From: Clostridiales bacterium
GTDB lineage: Bacteria > Bacillota > Clostridia > Oscillospirales > CAG-272
Length of the DNA stretch: 64,000 nucleotides
Direction of reading: 5' to 3'
NCBI GenBank assembly: GCA_022791195.1
Contig: JAAVYP010000004.1
Span: 17,240-81,239, forward strand
A model generated the notes under the pieces. The model made no database searches. It saw nothing but the letters and a program-made list of their open reading frames with translations, and was not told where the DNA came from. Position 1 is the stretch's first letter, and each line of letters begins with the position of its first letter. The position numbers and the translations under genes were made by a program. Positions 16,005 through 28,064 of this stretch are shown here, piece after piece.

Positions 16005-18518
16005 TTATTCGTTTTCCTGACTTGCCGCTTCCTCTGCGACCGGCGCCGGCTCTTCACCAACGGCATCCTCTGCTTTCTCGTCGTCGCCTTGGCTTACGGT
16101 CGAGTAATTGACAATCTTGTTCTGGTCCTTCATGCGCATGATGATAACGCCGACGGCGTCCTTTGAATACAGGTTAATGCCGGCCGCGGGGGTACGAATG
16201 ATCACCCCTTCGGCGGTGACAATCATTAAATCCTCTTCTTCGGCCACCGCAGCAATGCCGACAAGCGGACCTGTTTTCTCGGTTATTTTCTGGCAGTGCA
16301 CGCCCTTGCCGCCCCGGTTTTTGGTCTTGAAGTTTTCAAACGCAGTTCTCTTGCCAAATCCGTTTTCGGTCAGGGTCAACAGGGTCTTGCCCTCTTCGGT
16401 CAGGGTCGCGCCGGTTACGTAATCGTCGGGCGTGAGCTTGATGCCCCGCACCCCGCGCGACACACGGCCCGAGGTACGCACATCCCCCTCATAGAACCGG
16501 TTGGCAAAGCCTTGTCTTGTCGCAATCATGACGTCTCTGTCCCCGGCTGTATTAAAGACAAAGGCGAGTTCGTCTCCTTCGTCTAAGTTGATGGCAATTT
16601 TGCCCCCCTTGCGCTGGTATTCATACTCTTGCAGGCAGGTGCGCTTAATCACGCCGCCGCGGGTGATCATGGTCAGATACCGATCTGACGAAAATTCGTC
16701 CACCGCGATCATGGCCGTCACCTTTTCGCCCTCGGCCAGCTCAATTAAATTGACAATATTGCTGCCCTTGGCAATGCGGGACCCTTCGGGAATCATATAG
16801 GCCTTTTTCGTATAGATTTTGCCGAGATTGGTGAACATAAGAAGGTAGGCATGGCTGTTCACAATCTCCACCTTCTCGATATAATCCTCTTCCTTCATGC
16901 CGGCCGCGCGAATGCCCATGCCGCCCCGGTTCTGGGCCGTATAAGAGGCCGCCGGCTGGCGCTTGATATAACCATCGTGGGACAGGGTGATCACACACTC
17001 GTGCTTTTCGATGAGATCTTCTAAGTCAATCTCTTCCTGCGATTCCAAAATCTCGGTCTGTCTGTCGTCATTAAACTTGCGCTTAATTTCCAGCATTTCT
17101 TCTTTAATGATGTCTTTGACCTTGTTCTCATCGCTTAAAATGCCCCGCAACGTATCAATTAATGCGTGGAGCTTGTTCAGTTCGTCCTCAATTTTATGGG
17201 TTTCAAGACCCGAGAGCTTACCGAGGGTCATATCCACAATAGCCTGGGCCTGAATTTCGTCCAGCGGGAAATTCTCCATCAGCTTTGCTTTCGCATCGGG
17301 AATCGACTGGGAGGCACGGATAATGCGTATCACCTCGTCGATATTATCGATCGCGATCAGCAGACCCTCTAAGATGTGCGCTCTGGCCTCGGCCTTGCGC
17401 AAATCAAACTTGGTCCGGTTGACAATGACTGTCTCCTGATGCGCAATATACCGGTTCAGAATCTCGACCAGGCCTAACACCTTGGGCTCGCCGTCCACCA
17501 GCGCCACCATGTTCATGCCGCAGGTGTCCTGCAGTTGGGTGTATTTATACAGCTGATTGAGCAGAATCTGCCCGTTTATGTCCCGGCGGTACTCGATCAC
17601 AATCTTCATACCCCGCCGGTCAGATTCGTCCCGCAGGGCGGTGATGCCGTCCACCCGTTTGTCCTTGTGCAGCTCGGCAATCGAGGTCACCAGCATGGAT
17701 TTGTTGACCTGATAGGGAATTTCGGTCACCACAATGCGGTGCTTGTCCTCATCAATCTCGGCGCGGGCACGAACCATGACCTTGCCGCGTCCGGTGGCAT
17801 ACGCCTGGCGGATGCCCTCGGTGCCGTAAATGGTCGCCTTGGTCGGAAAATCAGGTCCCTTGATGAACTGCATCAGCTCGGGCACACCGGCCTCGGGATG
17901 ATCCATCAGATAGATCGTGCCGTCGATCACCTCGCCCAAATTATGGGGCGGAATATTGGTGGCCATACCCACCGCAATGCCCATGCTGCCGTTGACCAGC
18001 AGGTTGGGATAGCGGGAGGGAAGCACCTCAGGCTCTTTTCTTGTGTAATCAAAGTTCGGTGCAAAGGGCACCACCTCTTTTTCAATATCCGCCAGCATTT
18101 CGTTGGCCAGCTTGGCCATGCGCGCTTCGGTATATCGATAGGCCGCGGCCCCGTCCCCGTCCACGTTACCAAAGTTGCCGTGTCCGTCAATCAGCGGGTA
18201 GCGGAGCGAAAAGCTCTGGGCCAGACGCACCATCGCGTCATACACGGCCGTATCGCCGTGCGGATGATACCGTCCCAACACATTACCAACGGTTGTCGCA
18301 CTTTTTCTGAACGGGTTATCATAGGTGAGATGGTCCTCGTACATGGCATACAAAATCCGCCTGTGCACCGGCTTTAGCCCGTCTCTGACATCCGGCAGCG
18401 CACGCGAGGTCAGCACCGAAACCGCATAGGAAATAAAGGAGGATTTTACCTCACCCTCTATTTTTTTCTCTATGATTTTTTGATCTTGATAATTATATTC
18501 GTGATTTGCGTTATCCAT
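16005..18518 (-). CDS. gyrA: DNA gyrase subunit A
   Basis: 837 residues. The N-terminal breakage-reunion domain includes SRALPDVRDGLKPVHRRIL, the QRDR HPHGDTAVYDAMVRLAQ (Thr at the position of E. coli Ser83, Asp at Asp87) and the catalytic Tyr in AAAYRYTEAR. The C-terminal beta-pinwheel contains a GyrA box as QRKGGKI. The Glu/Ala-rich tail is dispensable. With GyrB it introduces negative supercoils. Thr in the QRDR is the normal residue in some Gram-positives and is not by itself evidence of resistance. Confidence 0.97.
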   Translation of the reverse strand: MDNANHEYNYQDQKIIEKKIEGEVKSSFISYAVSVLTSRALPDVRDGLKPVHRRILYAMYEDHLTYDNPFRKSATTVGNVLGRYHPHGDTAVYDAMVRLAQSFSLRYPLIDGHGNFGNVDGDGAAAYRYTEARMAKLANEMLADIEKEVVPFAPNFDYTRKEPEVLPSRYPNLLVNGSMGIAVGMATNIPPHNLGEVIDGTIYLMDHPEAGVPELMQFIKGPDFPTKATIYGTEGIRQAYATGRGKVMVRARAEIDEDKHRIVVTEIPYQVNKSMLVTSIAELHKDKRVDGITALRDESDRRGMKIVIEYRRDINGQILLNQLYKYTQLQDTCGMNMVALVDGEPKVLGLVEILNRYIAHQETVIVNRTKFDLRKAEARAHILEGLLIAIDNIDEVIRIIRASQSIPDAKAKLMENFPLDEIQAQAIVDMTLGKLSGLETHKIEDELNKLHALIDTLRGILSDENKVKDIIKEEMLEIKRKFNDDRQTEILESQEEIDLEDLIEKHECVITLSHDGYIKRQPAASYTAQNRGGMGIRAAGMKEEDYIEKVEIVNSHAYLLMFTNLGKIYTKKAYMIPEGSRIAKGSNIVNLIELAEGEKVTAMIAVDEFSSDRYLTMITRGGVIKRTCLQEYEYQRKGGKIAINLDEGDELAFVFNTAGDRDVMIATRQGFANRFYEGDVRTSGRVSRGVRGIKLTPDDYVTGATLTEEGKTLLTLTENGFGKRTAFENFKTKNRGGKGVHCQKITEKTGPLVGIAAVAEEEDLMIVTAEGVIIRTPAAGINLYSKDAVGVIIMRMKDQNKIVNYSTVSQGDDEKAEDAVGEEPAPVAEEAASQENE

Positions 18519-18571
18519 TCCGTTTTACGCCCTTCCTGTGCCTTTTCTTTGTTGGCTGGTAAATAAAGCAT

Positions 18572-20889
<2,318 letters not shown>

Positions 20890-20905
<16 letters not shown>

Positions 20906-22050
20906 GGCTCATACCTTCCGTTTTTCACGTTGATGATCATGACGTTTTCCTTTTCCTGTCCGTTTCTTGTCGCCCTACAGGCTTGCCTGTCGGTTGGCTT
21001 GTTGGTCAACTTCTTGGTTGTCACTTCGGCCAGCACCTTTTCTTCACACGTTGTCAATATGACCTGCCTGTCTTTGATACCGGCCAGCACATATTGCTTT
21101 CGCTTTTCATCTAACTCGCTGAGAATATCGTCAAACAGCATCACCGGGTTTTCCCCTGTTTTCGTCCGGGATATTTCAGCCTCGGCCAGCTTCATGGCCA
21201 GTGCCAGCGAGCGCTGCTGCCCCTGACTTGCGTAGGCGCGCGCTTCTTTGCCGTTGAGCAGCACCAGCACATCGTCCTTATGGATGCCTCTTGTAGTGGT
21301 GCCGATGCGCACATCTTTTTCAAAGCTTTCTTCCCACAGCTTGATAAACTCTTCCTTATTTCGCGCACCGTTGTAGTGAAAGGCAGGCTCTTCTTGGCCG
21401 TTTGTCATATCATGAAAGATTTCTTTTGCATAGCGGCTTAGCTCTGTGACATACGCTTCGCGTTTTCCGGACAGATACGCCGCCTCTTCGGCCAGCTGCT
21501 CATTCCAGAATGAAATGGTGTCCTGCACGGTTTTTTTGTTTTCGTAATAGCTGGCAATTAATTTGTTTCTTTGTGCCAAAATGCTGTTGTACCGTTGCAG
21601 CGCGCCTATTGCTCCGCTGCTGATCTGGGCCATGGCCTCGTTTAAAAACCGTCGGCGTTCAGCCGGCCCCGCTTTGACGATGCTCAAATGCTCGGGACAA
21701 AACAGCACGGCGCGGAACGCCCCTAAAAACGCGCTCATTTTCCGTTCGGGAATCCCTTCCCGCCGCACCACCTTTTTGCCGTTTTTCAAAAACCGCATTT
21801 CGCTGTTCTTATGGCTCGTCTGATCGCGAAAGCACAGCTTGGCATAGGCATATTCCTGGCACGGCCCGATAAATTCTTTTTCCTTGCTGGTCCGGAAAGA
21901 GCGGCCCTGGGCAAAGAGATAGATGCCCTCGAGCGCGTTTGTCTTTCCCTGTGCATTTTCGCCAACCAGCACATTTAAGCCCGGTTCAAAGACAAGTGAT
22001 GCTTTTTCTATATTCCGAAAATTTTCAAATTGTATGCTTTGTACAATCAT
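20890..22050 (-). CDS. recF: DNA replication and repair protein RecF
   Basis: 386 residues. Walker A is GENAQGKTN at residues 32-40, followed by a QGRSFR motif, the ABC-type signature region ASQGQQRSLALAMKLAE, and Walker B VMLFDDILSELDEKR. It loads RecA at single-strand gaps. It starts 12 nt after dnaN; no S4-domain (RlbA/YaaA) gene intervenes, unlike Bacillus. The C-terminus extends about 25 residues past the usual end, into the remB ribosome site. Confidence 0.95.
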
Positions 22051-22062
22051 AAGGCAGCCGCG

Positions 22063-23211
22063 CTAACTCATTTTCACCGGCAGAATCATATACAAAAACA
22101 TGTCGTCCTCTTCATTGCCGACTCCCTCGATTTGCATACTCATCAGCGCCGTGGCCAGCGAGATGCGGATGTTATCCTCCGGACAGACCCGCAGCGCCTC
22201 TAACAAATATTTATTGTTGAAGCCGATCAGCAAATCCTCCCCTGTTTTTTCGATGGGTATATCATCGTTCACGCTGCCTGACAAATTGGCCGCTGATATA
22301 TGCAGCACCGTGTCTTCAAACGAACATTTCACACTGGATTTTGCCTGTCCCATGGCCCTGTCCTCTGTGACCAGAGCAGCCCGCTCTAAACTTTGTTCAA
22401 ACGCATCGCGCGACATAACCACATTAATCGGCGATTCTTTGCGGATGACCCGGTTATAATCAATATATTCAGCGTCGATCAGCCGGGAAAAGAAGGTCAG
22501 CTTTTCTAAAAAGAAAATAATATGCCTTCTTGTCAGCGCGACGGTCATTTTGTCGTCATCATCGTCCATCAGCTTGATCAGCTCGGCTAAAGTTTTTCCC
22601 GGCACGATAAAGGAAAGATGAAACGTATCGTCTGCGCTTTGAATTTGCTCCATATCGCAGCGGCTTTCTCTGATGGCCAGTTTGTTGCCGTCGCAGGCAA
22701 CAAGTTTGAGCCGTCCCTCGGTTATTTCAAAAAAGGCTCCGTTCAGGGCGGCACGCTGATCATTTTGTGCAATGGCAAACTGCACCTGTGCGATCATACG
22801 CCTTAACTGTCCTTGTGTCACAGAAAAAGAATGATTGCCCTGCAAAACCGGAATGGCAGGAAAGTCGCTCCCAGGCAGGCTATGCAGCTCAAAACAGGAA
22901 TTGCCGGCCATAATGCGGCACATATATTTATCATCAACCTCAATCGTAACGGTATCCAGCGGCATCATGCGGATGATGCGGGAAAGCCGGTTGGCATTGA
23001 CAATAAAAGAGCCGCCTTCAATAATATCTGCCTCGATCTCTTCGTGAATGCCTTTTTCCATGTCGTAAGAGCAGAGCGTGCAGGTGCCGTGATCGGTTGT
23101 TTCAAAGAATATCCCTTCGGTGGCCGTGAGGGTATTGCGGTCAGACACCGCGCAAAGGGCCGGCGCAATCGCGCTGATCAGCGCGGCTTTATCAAACATA
23201 ATTTTGATCAT
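22063..23211 (-). CDS. dnaN: DNA polymerase III beta sliding clamp
   Basis: 382 residues from the ATG at 23211, which is preceded by GAAAGG. The upstream in-frame extension to 23331 is hydrophobic, not clamp-like, and falls in oriC. Three clamp domains are recognisable: FDKAALISAIAPALCAVSDRNTL, then GKTLAELIKLMDDDDDKMTVAL, then the C-terminal FNNKYLLEALRVCPEDNIRISLATALMSMQIEG ending in YMILPVKMS. It encircles DNA and tethers PolC/DnaE. It lies in a dnaN-recF-remB-gyrB unit. Confidence 0.96.
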   Translation of the reverse strand: MIKIMFDKAALISAIAPALCAVSDRNTLTATEGIFFETTDHGTCTLCSYDMEKGIHEEIEADIIEGGSFIVNANRLSRIIRMMPLDTVTIEVDDKYMCRIMAGNSCFELHSLPGSDFPAIPVLQGNHSFSVTQGQLRRMIAQVQFAIAQNDQRAALNGAFFEITEGRLKLVACDGNKLAIRESRCDMEQIQSADDTFHLSFIVPGKTLAELIKLMDDDDDKMTVALTRRHIIFFLEKLTFFSRLIDAEYIDYNRVIRKESPINVVMSRDAFEQSLERAALVTEDRAMGQAKSSVKCSFEDTVLHISAANLSGSVNDDIPIEKTGEDLLIGFNNKYLLEALRVCPEDNIRISLATALMSMQIEGVGNEEDDMFLYMILPVKMS

Positions 23212-23563
23212 GATTTTTTCCTTTCTAAGAGAAAAACATAAATATATAAAAAAGAAATAAGTAATAGTCGTCGTAATAATAAGGCCTGTGCAAACTGTGC
23301 AAAAGCGTGTAACCCCTTTATTTTGCTGCAATGCAGAGCCTTAAATGGCTGTTCAAGACCGGATGCTGCGCTTGTGTAAAAAAATAGGAAAAAATGAAAA
23401 GTCTGGCAGAAAAAGAAAGAAACAGGTTTTTACACAAGGTTTTAACATGCTATTTTTGTGTTTTCCACAGCAACTATGTGGAAAGTGAAAAAGCAAACAA
23501 TCGAATGCACAGCAAGATAACAGGCGGCTTGTGGAAAACAGGAATGCGCCGGAAAAGCTTATT
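23212..23563. other. oriC: oriC region between dnaA and dnaN
   Basis: 352 non-coding bp. DnaA-box-like 9-mers (consensus TTATCCACA) are TGTGTAAAA at 23373, TTTTACACA at 23428, TTTTCCACA at 23461, TGTGGAAAG at 23477 and TGTGGAAAA at 23530. A pair of TGTGCAAA repeats sits at 23287 and 23296. An AT-rich stretch at 23225-23285 next to dnaN could be the unwinding element. The dnaA-dnaN gap is the standard Firmicutes origin location, and gene orientations switch nearby. Confidence 0.85.
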
Positions 23564-24940
23564 CTATTCTTTTATCTCTTTTGTAAGTTCTTCGATTTCC
23601 AGCTCTAAGAGCGGTTTGTTTTTGATTTCATTTTCGATCACGCTAAGACTTGACATAATGGTGGTATGATTGCGGTCAAATTCAAGCCCGATTTTCGGCA
23701 GGGAAAGAGAGGTAATATTGCGGATAATATAAATGGCAATATTACGGGCGCGCACAATTTCTTGGTTGCGCTTTTTGCCGCGGATTTCTTCTTCCGAAAC
23801 GCCGTATTTTTTGGAGACCGACGAAATGACCTTGCTCACTAAGGAAGAATCCGACTCGCGGCCGGTCACAATATCCGAGATACAGTGCATGGCCAGATCA
23901 ACCGTGACCGGCACATTATTTAAAAAGGACTGGGCCGCGATCTTTTTGATGGCCCCTTCCATCTGACGGACGTTGCTTTTTAAATTCTCTGCTAAAAATT
24001 CAAAGACAACATTGGGAATATCCGCATGAAAGCTTTTGGCTTTGTTTTGCATGATCGCGATGCGCAGCTCATAGTCGGGCACCTGAATATCGGCCAGAAG
24101 ACCCCATTCAAACCGGTTTTTCAGCCGGTCCTCAAGCGGTTTGATATCCTTTGGCGGCCGGTCAGACGTCAGCACGATTTGTTTATTGTCTTCGTACAGT
24201 GTATTAAAGGTATGGAAAAATTCTTCCTGGGTAGAGTTTTTGCCGGCGATGAACTGAATATCGTCGATCAGCAGCATGTCGGCCTTGCGGTATTTTTCAC
24301 GGAATTTCAGTGTCGTGGCATTGGCAATAGCGGCAATGATTTCGTTGGTAAAATCCTCTCCCTTTGCATAGACGATTTTTGTGTCAGGATGGTGGCGCAG
24401 GGTTTCGTTGATCACGGCATAGAGCAAGTGGGTTTTGCCAAGGCCCGAGTCACCGTAAATAAAAAGGGGATTATAACCGGCCGCAGAGCCTTCACGGGCG
24501 ACAGCCGTGCAGGCTGCATGGGCGAAGGTGTTGGAAGAACCGACGATAAAATTGTCAAAGGTATAGCGGGAATCAAAAAAATTGCCGTATTTGTCGCTGC
24601 CCTCTTCCACAAATTCAGGCACATTGTCCGAAAGCGAAGAAACGGGCGGGGCCGACACAGGTGCTTGGTATTTGTCCAGCGAAACCGGCGCGTGTTCAGC
24701 CGATTCAAAAAAAACCGGCACGGCATAGCCAATTACCTCTGACAAAAAAAGAGCGACGTCGTCTGCATAACCCGAGGCAAGGGTTGTGCGAAGGTTGTCA
24801 TTTTGGTTTTGAATGACAGCCGCCTGGTTGGAAAGAAAAATCAGTTCGGTGTCTTTGAAAAAAAGGTCCATAATCACCGAAGAATATTTAAGAGCAAGCT
24901 TTTGCAGCGTCAGATTCCATATTTCTGTGTAGGAGTTCAT
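23564..24940 (-). CDS. dnaA: Chromosomal replication initiator DnaA
   Basis: 458 residues from the ATG at 24940 (MNSYTEIWNLTLQKL), with GGA 9 nt upstream; an alternative ATG is at 24949. Domain I is residues 1-90 and domain II is a Pro/Ser/Val-rich linker. Domain III is AAA+, with Walker A GDSGLGKTH, Walker B MLLIDDIQF and the box VII arginine region. Domain IV has the DNA-binding signature EFDRNHTTIMSSL (His-Thr-Thr). It binds DnaA boxes and opens oriC. The promoter upstream (25034-25062) has a DnaA-box-like TTTTGCACA at 25078, consistent with autoregulation. Confidence 0.97.
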   Translation of the reverse strand: MNSYTEIWNLTLQKLALKYSSVIMDLFFKDTELIFLSNQAAVIQNQNDNLRTTLASGYADDVALFLSEVIGYAVPVFFESAEHAPVSLDKYQAPVSAPPVSSLSDNVPEFVEEGSDKYGNFFDSRYTFDNFIVGSSNTFAHAACTAVAREGSAAGYNPLFIYGDSGLGKTHLLYAVINETLRHHPDTKIVYAKGEDFTNEIIAAIANATTLKFREKYRKADMLLIDDIQFIAGKNSTQEEFFHTFNTLYEDNKQIVLTSDRPPKDIKPLEDRLKNRFEWGLLADIQVPDYELRIAIMQNKAKSFHADIPNVVFEFLAENLKSNVRQMEGAIKKIAAQSFLNNVPVTVDLAMHCISDIVTGRESDSSLVSKVISSVSKKYGVSEEEIRGKKRNQEIVRARNIAIYIIRNITSLSLPKIGLEFDRNHTTIMSSLSVIENEIKNKPLLELEIEELTKEIKE

Positions 24941-25033
24941 ATTGTACATTCCGTTTCTTGATTTGACATAGGCCAAAGGCGGAAAAAAAGGCCGCCGGCC
25001 GGGGTACGTCAAATTACTTCATAATTATATTAA

Positions 25034-25062
25034 ATTATACCATAGAAACAGAAAATGGACAA
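25034..25062 (-). promoter_or_regulatory. dnaA promoter
   Basis: On the minus strand TTGTCC (25057-25062), a 17-bp spacer ending in the extended element TGG, then TATAAT (25034-25039). A DnaA-box-like TTTTGCACA lies just upstream at 25078-25086. Confidence 0.7.
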
Positions 25063-25135
25063 GGGCTTTTCCAAAAGTTTTGCACAGGCACCGGGAAAAG
25101 GAAAAGGGAATTTTTTTGGAAAGTTATGAAAACTC

Positions 25136-25165
25136 TTGACAAGCAGCTTTGGTTTACAGTATAAT
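25136..25165 (+). promoter_or_regulatory. rpmH promoter
   Basis: TTGACA (25136-25141), an 18-bp spacer, then TATAAT (25160-25165), 50 bp upstream of the rpmH start. It is back-to-back with the dnaA promoter. Confidence 0.85.
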
Positions 25166-25214
25166 GAACAAAGCCACAAGGAAAGAGATGCAATGAAAGA
25201 GAGGTGCATGGAGG

Positions 25215-25349
25215 ATGGTAAGAACCTATCAGCCAAAAAAACGGCAAAGACAAAAAGAGCACGGATTTCGCAAAAGAATGAGAACGGCAAACGGAAGAAA
25301 AGTATTACATAGACGCCGTGCAAAAGGCAGAGCGAAGTTAAGCTATTAA
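25215..25349 (+). CDS. rpmH: 50S ribosomal protein L34
   Basis: 44 residues, exactly the family length: [18 protein letters not shown]..., ending in [12 protein letters not shown]. It is very basic and conserved. The ATG at 25215 is chosen because it gives the L34 N-terminus; an AGAGGTG Shine-Dalgarno lies ~10 nt upstream. It leads the conserved rpmH-rnpA-yidD-yidC-jag run on the right of the origin. Confidence 0.97.
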   Translation: MVRTYQPKKRQRQKEHGFRKRMRTANGRKVLHRRRAKGRAKLSY

Positions 25350-25376
25350 GCAAGGCTGCGCCAAAAACAGCAAAAC

Positions 25377-25400
25377 CACCGACCTTTTTCGGTGTTTTTT
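25377..25400 (+). terminator. Terminator or attenuator between rpmH and rnpA
   Basis: Stem arms CACCGA and TCGGTG are followed by six T. Placed inside the rpmH-rnpA transcript, it would give more rpmH than rnpA message. Confidence 0.7.
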
Positions 25401-25434
25401 GTTATTGGTGCAGAAAAAGCGAAATGATTGCAAC

Positions 25435-25809
25435 ATGAAAGAAACGCCGATAAGAGAAAATCATTTGTATGCAAAGGCATATGCGGCGGGCAGGAAATAT
25501 GTGGGCCGGTATTGTGTGGTCTATGTATTGGCTGACCGGCATGCAAAGCTGTTGGCCAAGCGGCATCCGAACAAAGAAAAGGTCAATCGCATTGGCTTAA
25601 CCGTAACCAAGAAAATCGGAGGCGCGGTGGAACGAAACCGCGTCAAGCGGATCATCAGAGCGGCGCTTCGGAGTATCACAGGCAAAAAGACGATAAGCAC
25701 AGGGTATTTGATTGTGATTGTGGCACGCCCTGCCGCTCTTTCGGCAAAGTCGACGGATCTGGAAAAGGATTTAGCGGCCGCCTTTGCGAAATTTGGCATG
25801 TGTCAATGA
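25435..25809 (+). CDS. rnpA: Ribonuclease P protein component
   Basis: 124 residues from the ATG at 25435 (MKETPIREN). The core motif [13 protein letters not shown] and the [17 protein letters not shown] strand are the RnpA hallmarks, and the N-terminal region binds the tRNA leader. It is the protein cofactor of the RNase P ribozyme that matures tRNA 5' ends. No strong Shine-Dalgarno is visible. The stop overlaps the yidD start (ATGA). Confidence 0.95.
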   Translation: MKETPIRENHLYAKAYAAGRKYVGRYCVVYVLADRHAKLLAKRHPNKEKVNRIGLTVTKKIGGAVERNRVKRIIRAALRSITGKKTISTGYLIVIVARPAALSAKSTDLEKDLAAAFAKFGMCQ

Positions 25810-26033
25810 AGAAGCTCTGTATTTTTTTAATCAAGCTGTATCAAAAAGTGCTCTCCCCGTTGAAAGCGCCCTGCTGTCGGTTTACGCCGAGCTGTTCACA
25901 ATATGCGGCAGAGGCCTTTGAAAGATGGGGTTTTTTTGTAGGCGGCTATTTGACGCTGTTTCGCATCGTCAGGTGCAATCCATTTTGCAAAGGCGGGTAT
26001 GACCCGGTTCCAGAGAAAAAAAGAAAGCAATAA
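25806..26033 (+). CDS. yidD: Membrane protein insertion efficiency factor YidD
   Basis: 75 residues. [32 protein letters not shown] and [14 protein letters not shown] are the YidD signature, with the conserved Cys residues and YDPVP near the C-terminus. It is a small membrane-associated helper of YidC. The start at 25806 overlaps the rnpA stop. Confidence 0.95.
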   Translation: MKKLCIFLIKLYQKVLSPLKAPCCRFTPSCSQYAAEAFERWGFFVGGYLTLFRIVRCNPFCKGGYDPVPEKKRKQ

Positions 26034-26049
26034 CGAGGTAGTAGAAAAC

Positions 26050-27198
26050 TTGGATACCTTATATCGAATACTGGCCATGCCATTAAACTGGTTTTACAAC
26101 ATCAGCGGCAGCTATGTCATCGCCATGATCTTATATGGCTTGCTGATCAAACTGGTTTTATTTCCGTTTGGCATAAAGCAGCAGAAAAGCATGCTCAAAC
26201 AGGCGTCAATGCGGCCGAAAGAGATGGCCATCCGCAAGCGGTACGCGGGACGGGATGATAAAAAAACCCAGATGAAAATGCAGGAAGAGCTGCAAAAGCT
26301 GTATCAGAGCGAGGGGTATAATCCCATGTCGGGCTGCGGTCCGGCGCTGATTCAGCTGCCGGTTATCTGGATTTTGTATCGTATTGTGTACGGACCGATG
26401 CTGTATATTTTAGGCATTGGCAAGGATGTTTGTCAAAACATGGCGGCGTATGCCGGAGAAATTGCCGGACGCAGCTTTAATTATAAAGATCAGCTGCAAT
26501 GGATGGACGTCGTAGCGAAAAACTTTGACGATTTTAAACAGAATGTAGCCGGATTTGCCGATCATTTTGCCACCGAGGCGGATTTTACGAATTTTGTGGA
26601 TAAATTCAAGATATTCGGCGTCGATCTGACCCAAAAACCGCAGCAGGTGTTTGGTGAATGGACAGGCGCGGCGATCGCGATTGTGGCCATTCCTGTGCTG
26701 GTATTTCTGGCCCAGTATATATCGATGAAGGTCACCCGGAAGATGTCATATCAGGCGATGCCGGACGCACAAAATGCGGCCAGCATGAAGATTTTGGATA
26801 TCGGAATGCCGCTGATGACCTTGTATATGGCCTTTATTTTTCCTGCGCTGCTTGGCATTTACTGGATTGAAAATTCACTGCTTGCCATGATTCAGCAAAT
26901 CATATTGAAGAAAATGTATCCGATACCGGTCTTTACCGAAGAGGATTATAAAAAAGCGGAAAAAGAACTGAACGGCAAACGGAAAGCAGCCAAAAAATCG
27001 GGCGGCAGTGTGAAAAAACACAATCCGAAATCGCTGCATCATATCGATGATGATGAGGACGAAGAGGATGGCTCTGCCAGTGAAAGCAGAACGACAAAGA
27101 CAGAACAAAAGAAAAGCAAGAAGAATGCGTTCATAGAGCCAGCGGCGTTAAAAGAAGAGCCGGGCGCCGAAAAAGAAAAAGAAACAGATGAAGCATGA
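26050..27198 (+). CDS. yidC: Membrane protein insertase YidC/Oxa1
   Basis: 382 residues from a TTG at 26050, 16 nt after the yidD stop and its GAGGTAG. An ATG at 25999 in the same frame would overlap yidD by 35 nt. Helices include SYVIAMILYGLLIKLVLFPFGIKQQ, then GPALIQLPVIWILYRIVYGPM, then TGAAIAIVAIPVLVFLAQYIS, then IGMPLMTLYMAFIFPALLGIYWIENSLL. A cytoplasmic hairpin rich in Lys/Gln (PKEMAIRKRYAGRDDKK) follows helix 1. The long charged tail (HIDDDEDEEDGS and later) would be cytoplasmic. It inserts membrane proteins with or without Sec. No lipobox is present. Confidence 0.95.
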   Translation: MDTLYRILAMPLNWFYNISGSYVIAMILYGLLIKLVLFPFGIKQQKSMLKQASMRPKEMAIRKRYAGRDDKKTQMKMQEELQKLYQSEGYNPMSGCGPALIQLPVIWILYRIVYGPMLYILGIGKDVCQNMAAYAGEIAGRSFNYKDQLQWMDVVAKNFDDFKQNVAGFADHFATEADFTNFVDKFKIFGVDLTQKPQQVFGEWTGAAIAIVAIPVLVFLAQYISMKVTRKMSYQAMPDAQNAASMKILDIGMPLMTLYMAFIFPALLGIYWIENSLLAMIQQIILKKMYPIPVFTEEDYKKAEKELNGKRKAAKKSGGSVKKHNPKSLHHIDDDEDEEDGSASESRTTKTEQKKSKKNAFIEPAALKEEPGAEKEKETDEA

Positions 27199-27212
27199 AA
27201 AGGTGATGTAAA

Positions 27213-27866
27213 GTGGAAAACGAGCTTATCAGCACAGGCAAAACCGTCGAAGCAGCGCTGCAAAGCGCGGCCGGACAGTTGGGCATCGAAGCAGACCAAT
27301 TGGAATATGAAGTCATCGCAGAAGCAAAAAAAGGATTTCTTGGGATAGGAGAAGTGCCGGCCAAGGTGCGCATTTTCCTGCCAAAAGAAGAAGAGGAAGC
27401 AAACGAGAGTGACGCAGCCGAACGGTTTATCGACACTCTGTTAGCGAATATGGATATTCACGCCGAGGTGCAGGTCGAAAATGGAGAGGACGGCAGCAAA
27501 GAAATCCGCATTTATGGGGATGAGGCAAGCGTTTTGATCGGCCACCATGGCGATACGCTGGAGGCGCTGCAATACTTAGTGAATCTGGCAGCAAACAAAC
27601 GGGCAAAAGAGGAAGAAAAAAAGGAATACATCCGCATCCATATGGATATAGAGGATTACCGCGCCCGCAGAGCCGATACCCTGCGTGCACTGGCCAGAAG
27701 AATGGCAGACAAGGTGCAGCGGTATGGACGCAGCATGGCGTTAGAACCCATGCCGGCCTATGAAAGAAGAATTATTCATGCGGAGCTTCAGCAGGTGGAG
27801 GGGATTACAACCCATTCGATTGGCAACGAGAGCAACCGGCGGGTTGTCATTTCAAAAAAGAAATAA
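27213..27866 (+). CDS. jag: Jag/KhpB (EloR) RNA-binding protein
   Basis: 217 residues. The order is a Jag-N domain (ISTGKTVEAALQSAAGQLG, then EVIAEAKKGFLGIG), a KH-II domain with LIGHHGDTLEALQYLVN in place of the classical GxxG loop, and a C-terminal R3H domain with ARRMADKV and PMPAYERRIIHAEL. It binds RNA together with KhpA and affects cell elongation. The start is GTG at 27213 after AAAGGTGATG. It is the last gene of the rpmH run; a terminator follows. mnmE is not next, unlike most Firmicutes. Confidence 0.94.
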   Translation: MENELISTGKTVEAALQSAAGQLGIEADQLEYEVIAEAKKGFLGIGEVPAKVRIFLPKEEEEANESDAAERFIDTLLANMDIHAEVQVENGEDGSKEIRIYGDEASVLIGHHGDTLEALQYLVNLAANKRAKEEEKKEYIRIHMDIEDYRARRADTLRALARRMADKVQRYGRSMALEPMPAYERRIIHAELQQVEGITTHSIGNESNRRVVISKKK

Positions 27867-27872
27867 AAGAAG

Positions 27873-27900
27873 CGGTGCTGATATGACAGCACCGTTTTTT
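27873..27900 (+). terminator. Terminator after jag
   Basis: Arms CGGTGCTG (27873-27880) and CAGCACCG (27887-27894) are followed by six T. It ends the rpmH-jag transcript. Confidence 0.9.
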
Positions 27901-28064
27901 ACTATAGAAAATTTTTTGTTTCCTGACAATAGCGGTGTTAAGATGAAAATGCCGATTTTGTCTTATTTTATAGTGGCAGCGGGGTGAAAAACGAACCGGG
28001 GAGCAAATCTCCATCAAAAGCCAACCGCTTCCCTTGGTTTTTTAAGGAAGTTGAAGCATATCCT

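Noticed and set aside
17535..18377. 280-codon open frame on the plus strand inside gyrA
   Set aside because: Antisense shadow of a well-supported gyrA; composition follows gyrA codon structure.
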